A DNA stretch of 64,000 nucleotides from Gymnothorax reevesii (Eukaryota; Chordata; Actinopteri; Anguilliformes; Muraenidae). The position numbers were made by a program, and so were the translations under genes. Shown in pieces: positions 48,659-60,534 of the stretch (position 1 is the stretch's first letter; each line of letters begins with the position of its first letter). The stretch is taken from contig CM056584.1 in NCBI GenBank assembly GCA_029721435.1, positions 9,630,395 through 9,694,394 of the forward strand, written 5' to 3'. The notes beneath the pieces are model-generated. The model was not told the origin of the DNA. It ran no database searches and saw only the letters and a program-made list of their open reading frames with translations.

Positions 48659-50454
48659 GTTTCCTCTTTGATGGGAGTATGGGATCAGATGGCATTTCAG
48701 CTTAACCCTGCTTGTGTAAAATAGAAATTGAGTGACGTTAATGTTTGAATGCTAATGCTAACATGCTAATGCTAGCGATCTAATGTGAGTGCTAATATCT
48801 GGTCATATTCATACTGTAATTGTCCTCTATGATGTTAGTATGAGATCAGATGGCATTTCTGCTTCACCCTTCTTGTATTATAAGCAAATTGGGTAATGTT
48901 AATGTTTCAATGCTAATGCTAACATGCTGATGCTAACATGCTAATGCTAGCAATCTAATGTGAGTGCTAATACCTGGTCAATTTCATACTGTACATGTCT
49001 TCTATGTTGGGAGTATGGGATCAGATGGCATTTCAGCTTAACCCTGCTTGTGTAAAATGGAAATTGAGTGACGTTAATGTTTGAATGCTAATGCTAACAT
49101 GCTAATGCTAGCGATCTAATGTGAGTGCTAATATCTGGTCATTTTCATACTATACGTGTCCTTTATGATGTTAATAGGAGATCAGATGGCATTTCAGCTT
49201 AACCCTTGTGTAAAATGGAAATTGAGTGATGTTAATGTTTAAATGCTAATGCTAACATGCTAATGCTAGCGCTCTAATGTGAGTGCTAATATCTGGTCAT
49301 TTTCATACTGTACATGTCCTCTATGATGGGAGTATGAGATCAGATGGCTTTTCAGCTTAACCCTGCTTGTGTAAAATGGAAATTGAGTGACGTTAATGTT
49401 TGAATGCTAATGCTAACATGCTAATGCTAGCGATCTAATGTGAGTTCTAATATCTGGTCATTTTCATACCATACGTGTCCTTTATGATGTTAATAGGAGA
49501 TCAGATGGCATTTCAGCTTAACCCTGCTTGTGTACAATGGAAATTTAGTGACGTTAATGTTTGAATGCTAATGCTAACATGCTAATGCTAGCGATCTAAT
49601 GTGAGTGCTAATATCTGGTCATTTTCATTCTACACGTGTCCTCTATGATGTTCATAGGAGATCAGATGGCATTTCAGCTTAACCCTTCTTGTTTAAAATG
49701 GAAATTGAGTGTCGTTAATGTTTAAATGCTAATGCTAACATGCTAATGCTAGCGCTCTAATGTGAATGCTAATATGTGGTCATTTTTATACTGTACGTGT
49801 CCTCTATGATGTTAATAGGAGATCAGATGGCATTTCAGCTTAACCCTTCTTGTGTAAAATGGAAATTGAGTGACATTAATGTTTTAATACTAATGCTAAC
49901 ATGCTTATAATAGCGATCTCAAGTGAGTGCTAATATCTGTTCATTTTCATACTGTACGTGTCCTCTATGATGGGAGTATTGGATCAGATGGCATTTCAGC
50001 TTAACCCTGCTTGTGTAAAATAAAAATTGAGTGATGTTAATGTTTGAATGCTAATGCTAACATGCTGATGCTAGCGATCTAATGTGAGTGCTAAAATCTG
50101 GTCATTTTCATACTGTAAGTGTCCTCTATGATGTTAGTATGAGATCAGACGGCATTTCTCCTTCACCCTTCTTGTATTATAAGCAAATTGAGTAATGTTA
50201 ATGTTTCAATGCTAATGCTAACATGCTGATGCTAACATGCTAATGCTAGCAATCTAATGTGAGTGCTAATACCTGGTCATTTTCATACTGTACATGTCTT
50301 CTATGATGGGAGTATGGGATCAGATGGCATTTCAGCTTAACCCTGCTTGTGTAAAATGGAAATTGAGTGACGTTAATATTTGAATGCTAATGCTAACATG
50401 CTAATGCTAGCGATCTAATGTGAGTGCTAATATCTGGTCATTTTCATGCTGTAC
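48659..50454. repeat. Cassette R4, four units deleted (1,796 bp)
   Basis: The unit at 48995-49155 starts like R unit 3 (CTATGTTGGGAG) but ends like R unit 7 (ACTATACG), and the AACCCTTGTG unit follows at once. R1-R3 have four more units here. The missing 640 bp equals four units with their known 3-bp and 1-bp deletions, so the loss is exactly in register. Private: CATGCTTATAATAGC (about 49901) and TGCTAAAATCTGG (about 50089). Confidence 0.9.
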
Positions 50455-50951
50455 GTGTCCTCTATGATGTTAATAGGAGATCAGATGGCATTTCAGCTTA
50501 ACCCTTCTTGTATAATAAAAAAATTGAGTAATGTTAATGTTTAAATGCTAATGCTAACATGCTAATGCTAGCGATCTAATGTGAGTTCTAATATCTGGTC
50601 ATTTTCATACTATACGTGTCCTCTATGATGTTAATAGGAGATCAGATGGCATTTCAGCTTAACCCTTCTTGTGTAAAATGAAAATTGAGTGAAATTAATG
50701 TTTTAATACAAATGCTTACATGCTAATGCTAGCGATCTAATGTTAGTGCTAATATCTGGTCATTTTCATACTGTAAGTGTTCTCTATGATGTTAGTATGA
50801 GATCAGATGGCATTTCTCCTTCACCCTTCTTGTATTATAAGCAAATTGAGTAATGTTAATGTTTCAATGCTAATGCTAACATGCTGATGCTAACATGCTA
50901 ATGCTAGCAATCTAATGTGAGTGCTAATACCTAGTCATTTTCATACTGTAC
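50455..50951. repeat. S9, shortened cassette S (3 units, 497 bp)
   Basis: A-rich unit, TGAAATTAATG/AATACAAATG unit, and the 175-bp AAGTGTTCTC unit. Five S units between the first and second are absent relative to S7. The switch probably lies inside the A-rich unit, since two nearly alike A-rich units exist in a full S. Confidence 0.84.
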
Positions 50952-51756
50952 ATGTCTTCTATGATGGGAGTATGGGATCAGATAGCATTTCAGCTTAACC
51001 CTGCTTGTGTAAAATGGAATTTGAGTGACGTTAATATTTGAATGCTAATGCTAACATGCTAATGCTAGCGATCTAATGTGAGTGCTAATACCTGGTCATT
51101 TTCATACTGTACATGTCCTCTATGATGGGAGTATGAGATCAGATGGCTTTTCAGCTTAACCCTGCTTGTGTAAAATGGAAATTTAATGACGTTCATGTTT
51201 GAATGCTAATGCTAACATGCTAATGCTAGCGATCTAATGTGATTGCTATTATCTGGTCATTTTCATACTATACGTGTCCTCTATGATGTTAATAGGAGAT
51301 CAGATGGCATTTCAGCTTAACCCTTCTTGTGTAAAATGGAAATTGAGTGATGTTAATGTTTAAATGCTAATGCTAACATGCTGATGCTAGCGCTCTAATG
51401 TGAGTGCTAATATCTGGTCATTTTCATACTGTACGTGTCCTCTATGATGGGAATATGGGATCAGATGGCATTTCAGCATAACCCTGTTTGTGTAAAATGG
51501 AAATTGAGAGACGTTAATGTTTAAATGCTAAAGCTAACATGCTAATGCTAGCGATCTAATGTGAGTGCTAATATCTGGTCATTTTCATACTGTACGTGTC
51601 CTCTATGATGGGAGTATGGGATCAGATGGCATTTCAGCATAACCCTGTTTGTGTAAAATGGAAATTGAGAGACGTTAATGTTTAAATGCTAAAGCTAACA
51701 TGCTAATGCTAGCGATCTAATGTGGGTGCTAATATCTGGTCATTTTCATACTGTAC
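50952..51756. repeat. T8, second half of cassette T (5 units, 805 bp)
   Basis: Starts at the CATGTCTTCT unit with GTTAATATTT and TGGAATTTGAG, then TTTAATGACGTTCATG, GATTGCTATTATC, and two GCATAACCCTGTTTG units ending in GTGGGTG. It matches the end of T2/T4. Private CTAGTCATT and GATAGCATTTC near 50932 and 50983. Confidence 0.85.
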
Positions 51757-52750
51757 GTGTCCTCTATGATGGGAGTATGGGATCAGATGGCATTTCAGCT
51801 TAACCCTGCTTGTGTAAAATGGAAATTGAGTGACGTTAATGTTTGAATACTAATGCTAACATGCTAATGCTAGCAATCTAATGTGAGTGCTAATATCTGG
51901 TCATTTTCATACTGTACGTGTCCTCTATGATGGGAGTATGGGATCAGATGGCATTTCAGCTTAACCCTGCTTGTGTAAAATAGAAATTAAGTGATGTTAA
52001 TGTTTGAATGCTAATGCTAACATGCTAATGCTAGCGATCTAATGTGAGTTCTAATATCTGGTCATTTTCATACTGTAAGTGTCCTTTATGATGTTAGTAT
52101 GAGATCAGATGGCATTTCTCCTTCACCCTTCTTGTATTATGAGCAAATTGAGTAATGTTAATGTTTCAATGCTAATGCTAACATGCTGATGCTAACATGC
52201 TAATGCTAGCGATCTAATGTGAGTGCTAATAGTTGGTCATTTTCATACTGTACGTGTCCTCTATGATGTTAATTGGAGATCAGATGGCATTTCAGCTTAA
52301 CCCTTCTTGTATAATAAAAAAATTGAGTAATGTTAATGTTTAAATGCTAATGCTAACATGCTAATGCTAGCGATCTAATGTGAGTTCTAATATCTGGTCA
52401 TTTTCATACTATACGTGTCCTCTATAATGTTAATAGGAGATCAGATGGCATTTCAGCTTAACCCTTCTTGTGTAAAATGAAAATTGAGTGACATTAATGT
52501 TTTAATACAAATGCTAACATGCTAATGCTAGCGATCTAATGTGAGTGCTAATATCTGGTCATTTTCATACTGTAAGTGTTCTCTATGATGTTAGTATGAG
52601 ATCAGATGGCATTTCTCCTTCACCCTTCTTGTATTATAAGCAAATTGAGTAATGTTAATGTTTCAATGCTAATGCTAACATGCTGATGCTAACATGCTAA
52701 TGCTAGCAATCTAATGTGAGTGCTAATACCTGGTCATTTTCATACTGTAC
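51757..52750. repeat. Cassette S10 (6 units, 994 bp)
   Basis: Same composition as S4 and S6, one A longer in the A-rich unit. The CTATAATG unit has GACATTAATG, the S1-S3 form, where S4/S6 have GAAATTAATG. Confidence 0.86.
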
Positions 52751-54374
52751 ATGTCTTCTATGATGGGAGTATGAGATCAGATGGCTTTTCAGCTTAACCC
52801 TGCTTGTGTAAAATGGAAATTGAGTGACGTTAATGTTTGAATGCTAATGCTAACATGCTAATGCTAGTGATCTAATGTGAGTGCTAATACCTGGTCATTT
52901 TCATACTGTACATGTCCTCTATGATGGGAGTATGAGATCAGATGGCTTTTCAGCTTAACCCTGCTTGTGTAAAACGGAAATTGAGTGACGTTAATGTTTG
53001 AATGCTAATGCTAACATGCTAATGCTAGCGATGTAATGTGAGTGCTAATATCTGGTCATTTTCATACCATACGTGTCCTTTATGATGTTAATAGGAGATC
53101 AGATGGCATTTCAGCTTAACCCTGCTTGTGTACAATGGAAATTTAGTGACGTTAATGTTTGAATGCTAATGCTAACATGCTAATGCTAGCGGTCTAATGT
53201 GAGTGCTAATATCTGGTCATTTTCATTCTACACGTGTCCTCTATGATGTTCATAGGAGATCAGATGGCATTTCAGCTTAACCCTTCTTGTTTAAAATGGA
53301 AATTGAGTTATGTTAATGTTTAAATGCTAATGCTAACATGCTAATGCTAGCGCTCTAATGTGAATGCTAATATGTGGTCATTTTTATACTGTACGTGTCC
53401 TCTATGATGTTAATAGGAGATCAGATGGCATTTCAGCTTAACCCTGCTTGTGTAAAATGGAAATTTAGTGACATTAATGTTTGAATGCTAATGCTAACAT
53501 GCTAATGCTAGCGATCTAATGTGAGTGCTAATATCAGGTCATTTTCATACTGTAAGTGTCCTCTATGATGTTAGTATGAGATCAGATGGCATTTCTCCTT
53601 CACCCTTCTTGTATTATAAGCAAATTGAGTAATGTTAATGTTTCAATGCTAATGCTAACATGCTGATGCTAACATGCTAATGCTAGCAATCTAATGTGAG
53701 TGCTTATACCTGGTCATTTTCATACTGTACATGTCCTCTATGATGGGAGTATGAGATCAGATGGCTTTTCAGCTTAACCCTGCTTGTGTAAAATGGAAAT
53801 TTAATGACGTTCATGTTTGAATGCTAATGCTAACATGCTAATGCTAGCGATCTAATGTGAGTGCTATTATCTGGTCATTTTCATACTATACGTGTCCTCT
53901 ATGATGTTAATAGGAGATCAGATGGCATTTCAGCTTAACCCTTCTTGTGTAAAATGGAAATTGAGTGATGTTAATGTTTAAATGCTAATGCTAACATGCT
54001 GATGCTAGCGCTCTAATGTGAGTGCTAATATCTGGTCATTTTCATACTGTACGTGTCCTCTATGATGGGAATATGGGATCAGATGGCATTTCAGCATAAC
54101 CCTGTTTGTGTAAAATGGAAATTGAGAGACGTTAATGTTTAAATGCTAAAGCTAACATGCTAATGCTAGCGATCTAATGTGAGTGCTAATATCTTGTCAT
54201 TTTCATACTGTACGTGTCCTCTATGATGTTAATAGGAGATCAGATGGCATTTCAGCTTAACCCTTCTTGTATAATAAAAAAATTGAGTAATGTTAATGTT
54301 TAAATGCTAATGCTAACATGCTAATGCTAGCGATCTAATGTGAGTTCTAATATCTGGTCATTTTCATACTATAC
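52751..54374. repeat. Cassette T9 (10 units, 1,624 bp, one unit deleted)
   Basis: 161 bp shorter than full T. After the 175-bp unit, GTGCTTATACC leads directly to the TTTAATGACGTTCATG unit, so the GTTAATATTT unit is missing near 53,700-53,750. Private: AAAACGGAAATTG (about 52972) and ATCTTGTCATT (about 54191). Confidence 0.88.
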
Positions 54375-56642
54375 GTGTCCTCTATGATGTTAATAGGAGA
54401 TCAGATGGCATTTCAGCTTAACCCTTCTTTTGTAAAATGGAAATTGAGTGACATTCATGTTTTAATACTAATGCTAGCATGCTAATGCTACTGATCTTAT
54501 GTGGGTGCTAATATCTGGTCATTTTCATACTGTACGTGTCCTCTATGATGGGAGTATGGGATCAGATGGCATTTCAGCTTAACCCTGCTTGTGTAAAATG
54601 GAAATTGAGTGACGTTAATGTTTGAATACTAATGCTAACATGCTAATGCTAGCAATCTAATGTGAGTGCTAATATCTGGTCATTTTCATACTGTACGTGT
54701 CCTCTATGATGGGAGTATGGGATCAGATGGCATTTCAGCTTAACCCTGCTTGTGTAAAATAGAAATTGAGTGACGTTAATGTTTGAATGCTAATGCTAAC
54801 ATGCTAATGCTAGCGATCTAATGTGAGTGCTAATATCTGTTCATTTTCATACTGTAAGTGTCCTCTATGATGTTAGTATGATATCAGATGGCATTTCTCC
54901 TTAACTCTTCTTGTATTATAAGCAAATTGGGTAATGTTAATGTTTCAATGCTAATGCTAACATGCTGATGCTAACATACTAATGCTAGCAATCTAATGTG
55001 AGTGCTAATAACTGGTCATTTTCATACTGTACATGTCTTCTATGATGGGAGTATGGGATCAGATGGCATTTCAGCTTAACCCTGCTTGTGTAAAATGGAA
55101 ATTGAGTGTCGTTAATGTTTGAATGCTAATGCTAACATGCTAATGCTAGCGATCTAATGTGAGTGCTAATATCTGGTCATTTTCATACTGTAGGTGTCCT
55201 CTATGATGTTAATAGGAGATCAGATGGCATTTCAGCTTAACCCTTCTTGTATAATAAAAAAATTGAGTAATGTTAATGTTTAAATGCTAATGCTAACATG
55301 CTAATGCTAAAGATCTAATGTCAGTTCTAATATCTGGTCATTTCCATACTCTACCTGTCCTCTATGATGTTAATAGGAGATCAGATGGCATTTCAGCTTA
55401 ACCCTTCTTGTGTAAAATGGAAATTGAGTGACGTTAATGTTTGAATGCTAATGCTAACATGCTAATGCTAGCGATCTAATGTGAGTGCTAAAACCTGGTC
55501 ATTTTCATACTGTACATGTCTTCTATGATGGGAGTATGGGATCAGATGGCATTTCAGCTTAACCCTGCTTGTTTAAAATGGAAATTGAGTGTCGTTAATG
55601 TTTGAATGCTAATGCTAACATGCTAATGCTAGCGATCTAATGTGAGTGCTAATATCTGGTCATTTTCATACTGTACGTGTCCTCTATGATGTTAATAGGA
55701 GATCAGATGGCATTTCAGCTTAACCCTTCTTGTATCATAAAAAAATTGAGTAATGTTAATGTTTAAATGCTAATGCTAACATGCTAATGCTAGAGATCTA
55801 ATGTCAGTTCTAATATCTGGTCATTTCCATACTCTACCTGTCCTCAATGATGTTAATAGGAGATCAGATGGCATTTCAGCTTAACCCTTCTTGTGTAAAA
55901 TGGAAATTGAGTGACATTAATGTTTTAATACTAATGCTAACATACTAATGCTAGCGATCTAATGTGAGTGCTAATATCTGGTCATTTTCATACGGTAAGT
56001 GTCCTCTATGATGGGAGTATGGGATCAGATGGCATTTCAGCTTAACCCTTCTTGTGTAAAATGGAAATTGAGTGATGTTAATGTTTAAATGCTAATGCTA
56101 ACATGCTAATGCTAGCGATCTAATGTGAGTGCTAATATCTGGTCATTTTCATACTGTACGTGTCCTCTATGATGTTAATAGGAGATCAGATGGCATTTCA
56201 GCTTAACCCTTCTTGTATCATAAAAAAATTGAGTAATGTTAATGTTTAAATGCTAATGCTAACATGCTAATGCTAGAGATCTAATGTCAGTTCTAATATC
56301 TGGTCATTTCCATACTCTACCTGTCCTCAATGATGTTAATAGGAGATCAGATGGCATTTCAGCTTAACCCTTCTTGTGTAAAATGGAAATTGAGTGACAT
56401 TAATGTTTTAATACTAATGCTAACATACTAATGCTAGCAATCTAATGTGAGTGCTAATATCTGGTCATTTTCATACGGTAAGTGTCCTCTATGATGGGAG
56501 TATGGGATCAGATGGCATTTCAGCTTAACCCTTCTTGTGTAAAATGGAAATTGAGTGATGTTAATGTTTAAATGCTAATGCTAACATGCTGATGCTAGCT
56601 ATCTAATGTGAGTTCTAATATCTGGTCATTTTCATACTATAC
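54375..56642. repeat. Cassette P7 (14 units, 2,268 bp, reference P)
   Basis: Unit starts are 54375, 54536, 54697, 54858 (the 175-bp unit), 55033, then every 161 bp to 56482. It has the same composition as P1 and lacks the 7-unit duplication. The first unit has a damaged inverted repeat (GCTACTGATCTTATG) and GACATTCATG. Confidence 0.9.
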
Positions 56643-57286
56643 GTGTCCTCTTTAATGTTAATAGGAGATCAGATGGCATTTCAGCTTAACCCTTCTTGTT
56701 TAAAATGGAAATTGAGTGATTTTAATGTTTAAATGCTAATGCTAACATGCTAAAGCTAGCGTTCTAATGTGAGTGCTAATACCTGGTCATTTTCATACTG
56801 TACGTGTCCTCTATGATGAGAATATGGGATCAGATGGCATTTCAGCTTAACCCTGTTTGTGTAAAATGGAAATTGAGTGAAGTTAATGTTTAAATGCTAA
56901 CGCTAACAAGCTAATGCTAGCGATCTAATGTGAGTGCTAATATCTGGTCATTTTCATACTGTACATGTCCTCTATGATGTTAATAGGAGATCAGATGGCA
57001 TTTCAGCTTTACCCTTCTTGTATAATAAAAAAATTGAGTAATGTTAATGTTTAAATGCTAAAGCTAACATGCTTATGCTAGCGATCTAATGTGAGTTCTA
57101 ATATCTGGTCATTTTCATACTGTACGTGTCCTCTATGATGTTAATCGGAGATCAGATGGCATTTCAGCTTCACCCTTCTTGTGTAAAATGGAAATTGAGT
57201 GACATTAATGTTTTAATACTAATGCTAACATCCTAATGCTAGCGATCTAATGTGAGTGCTAATATCTGGTCATTTTCATGCTGTAC
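56643..57286. repeat. Cassette Q7 (4 units, 644 bp)
   Basis: Complete Q. Private changes AACAAGCTAATG (about 56907) and AACATCCTAATG (about 57228). Confidence 0.9.
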
Positions 57287-57447
57287 GTTTCCTCTATGAT
57301 GGGAGTATGGGATCAGATGGCATTTCAGCTTAACCCTTCTTGTTTAAAATGGAAATTGAGTTATGTTAATGTTTAAATGCTAATGCTAACATGCTAATGC
57401 TAGCGCTCTAATGTGAATGCTAATATGTGGTCATTTTTATACTGTAC
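57287..57447. repeat. Hybrid R/T unit at a cassette jump
   Basis: Starts as the first R unit (GTTTCCTCTATGATGGGAG) and switches within CAGCTTAACCCT to the T unit with CTTCTTGTTTAAAATGG, GAGTTATG and GAATGCTAATATGTGG. The length stays 161 bp. Nearly all of R, all of S and the start of T are skipped. Confidence 0.9.
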
Positions 57448-58266
57448 GTGTCCTCTATGATGTTAATAGGAGATCAGATGGCATTTCAGCTTAACCCTGC
57501 TTGTGTAAAATGGAAATTTAGTGACGTTAATGTTTGAATGCTAATGCTAACATGCTAATGCTAGCGATCTAATGTGAGTGCTAATATCAGGTCATTTTCA
57601 TACTGTAAGTGTCCTCTATGATGTTAGTATGAGATCAGATGGCATTTCTCCTTCACCCTTCTTGTATTATAAGCAAATTGAGTAATGTTAATGTTTCAAT
57701 GCTAATGCTAACATGCTGATGCTAACATGCTAATGATAGCAATCTAATGTGAGTGCTAATACCTGTTCATTTTCATACTGTACATGTCTTCTATGATGGG
57801 AGTATGGGATCAGATGGCATTTCAGCTTAACCCTGCTTGTGTAAAATGGAAATTGAGTGACGTTAATATTTGAATGCTAATGCTAACATGCTAATGCTAG
57901 CGATCTAATGTGAGTGCTAATACCTGGTCATTTTCATACTGTACATGTCCTCTATGATGGGAGTATGAGATCAGATGGCTTTTCAGCTTAACCCTGCTTG
58001 TGTAAAATGGAAATTTAATGACGTTCATGTTTGAATGCTAATGCTAACATGCTAATGCTAGCGATCTAATGTGAGTGCTATTATCTGGTCATTTTCATAC
58101 TATACGTGTCCTCTATGATGTTAATAGGAGATCAGATGGCATTTCAGCTTAACCCTTCTTGTGTAAAATGGAAATTGAGTGATGTTAATGTTTAAATGCT
58201 AATGCTAACATGCTGATGCTAGCGCTCTAATGTGAGTGCTAATATCTGGTCATTTTCATACTGTAC
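57448..58266. repeat. T10, cassette T from its AATTTAGTGACG unit (5 units, 819 bp)
   Basis: AATTTAGTGACG unit, 175-bp unit, GTTAATATTT unit, TTTAATGACGTTCATG unit and GTGATG unit ending in CTGATGCTAGCGCTC. It then enters a T/P hybrid. Private AATGATAGCAATC near 57731. Confidence 0.85.
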
Positions 58267-59890
58267 GTGTCCTCTATGATGGGAATATGGGATCAGATGG
58301 CATTTCAGCTTAACCCTGCTTGTGTAAAATGGAAATTGAGTGACGTTAATGTTTGAATACTAATGCTAACATGCTAATGCTAGCAATCTAATGTGAGTGC
58401 TAATATCTGGTCATTTTCATACTGTACGTGTCCTCTATGATGGAAGTATGGGATCAGATGGCATTTCAGCTTAACCCTGCTTGTGTAAAATAGAAATTGA
58501 GTGACGTTAATGTTTGAATGCTAATGCTAACATGCTAATGCTAGCGATCTAATGTGAGTGCTAATATCTGTTCATTTTCATACTGTAAGTGTCCTCTATG
58601 ATGTTAGTATGATATCAGATGGCATTTCTCCTTCACTCTTCTTGTATTATAAGCAAATTGGGTAATGTTAATGTTTCAATGCTAATGCTAACATGCTGAT
58701 GCTAACATACTAATGCTAGCAATCTAATGTGAGTGCTAATAACTGGTCATTTTCATACTGTACATGTCTTCTATGATGGGAGTATGGGATCAGATGGCAT
58801 TTCAGCTTAACCCTGCTTGTGTCAAATGGAAATTGAGTGTCGTTAATGTTTGAATGCTAATGCTAACATGCTAATGCTAGCGATCTAATGTGAGTGCTAA
58901 TATCTGGTCATTTTCATACTGTAGGTGTCCTCTATGATGTTAATAGGAGATCAGATGGCATTTCAGCTTAACCCTTCTTGTAAAATAAAAAAATTGAGTA
59001 ATGTTAATGTTTAAATGCTAATGCTAACATGCTAATGCTAAAGATCTAATGTCAGTTCTAATATCTGGTCATTTCCATACTCTACCTGTCCTCTATGATG
59101 TTAATAGGAGATCAGATGGCATTTCAGCTTAACCCTTCTTTTGTAAAATGGAAATTGAGTGACGTTAATGTTTGAATGCTAATGCTAACATGCTAATGCT
59201 AGCGATCTAATGTGAGTGCTAAAACCTGGTCATTTTCATACTGTACATGTCTTCTATGATGGGAGTATGGGATCAGATGGCATTTCAGCTTAACCCTGCT
59301 TGTTTAAAATGGAAATTGAGTGTCGTTAATGTTTGAATGCTAATGCTAACATGCTAATGCTAGCGATCTAATGTGAGTGCTAATATCTGGTCATTTTCAT
59401 ACTGTACGTGTCCTCTATGATGTTAATAGGAGATCAGATGGCATTTCAGCTTAACCCTTCTTGTATCATAAAAAAATTGAGTAATGTTAATGTTTAAATG
59501 CTAATGCTAACATGCTAATGCTAGAGATCTAATGTCAGTTCTAATATCTGGTCATTTCCATACTCTACCTGTCCTCAATGATGTTAATAGGAGATCAGAT
59601 GGCATTTCAGCTTAACCCTTCTTGTGTAAAATGGAAATTGAGTGACATTAATGTTTTAATACTAATGCTAACATACTAATGCTAGCGATCTAATGTGAGT
59701 GCTAATATCTGGTCATTTTCATACGGTAAGTGTCCTCTATGATGGGAGTATGGGATCAGATGGCATTTCAGCTTAACCCTTCTTGTGTAAAATGGAAATT
59801 GAGTGATGTTAATGTTTAAATGCTAATGCTAACATGCTAATGCTAGCGATCTAATGTGAGTGCTAATATCTGGTCATTTTCATACTGTAC
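58267..59890. repeat. Cassette P8 (10 units, 1,624 bp, shortened)
   Basis: The first unit is a hybrid: T-type GATGGGAATATGGG, then P-type CTTAACCCTGCTTGTG and AATACTAATG. Marks sit 3,731 bp after their P7 partners (TACGGTAAG 55991/59722). P8 lacks the leading CTTCTTTTGT unit and the last three P units. Private: GATGGAAGTATG (58439), GTGTCAAATGG (about 58819), CTTGTAAAATAAAA (about 58977), and CTTCTTTTGTAAAATGG in a GACGTTAATG unit (about 59136). Confidence 0.87.
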
Positions 59891-60534
59891 GTGTCCTCTA
59901 TGATGTTAATAGGAGATCAGATGGCATTTCAGCTTAACCCTTCTTGTATAAAATGGAAATTGAGTGATTTTAATGTTTAAATGCTAATGCTAGCATGCTA
60001 AAGCTAGCGTTCTAATGTGAGTGCTAATACCTGGTCATTTTCATACTGTACGTGTCCTCTATGATGAGAATATGGGATCAGATGGCATTTCAGCTTAACC
60101 CTGTTTGTGTAAAATGGAAATTGAGTGAAGTTAATGTTTAAATGCTAACGCTAACATGCTAATGCTAGCGATCTAATGTGAGTGCTAATATCTGGTCATT
60201 TTCATACTGTACATGTCCTCTATGATGTTAATAGGAGATCAGATGGCATTTCAGCTTTACCCTTCTTGTATAATAAAAAAATTGAGTAATGTTAATGTTT
60301 AAATGCTAAAGCTAACATGCTTATGCTAGCGATCTAATGTGAGTTCTAATATCTGGTCATTTTCATACTGTACGTGTCCTCTATGATGTTAATCGGAGAT
60401 CAGATGGCATTTCAGCTTCACCCTTCTTGTGTAAAATGGAAATTGAGTGACATTAATGTTTTAATACTAATGCTAACATGCTAATGCTAGCGATCTAATG
60501 TGAGTGCTAATATCTGGTCATTTTCATGCTGTAC
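59891..60534. repeat. Cassette Q8 with P/Q hybrid first unit (4 units, 644 bp)
   Basis: The first unit combines P-type GATGTTAATAGGAG and CTTCTTGTATA with Q-type AAAATGGAAATTGAGTGATT and AAAGCTAGCGTTC. From there marks are 3,248 bp after Q7 instead of 3,731, a loss of 483 bp, exactly three units. Confidence 0.9.
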
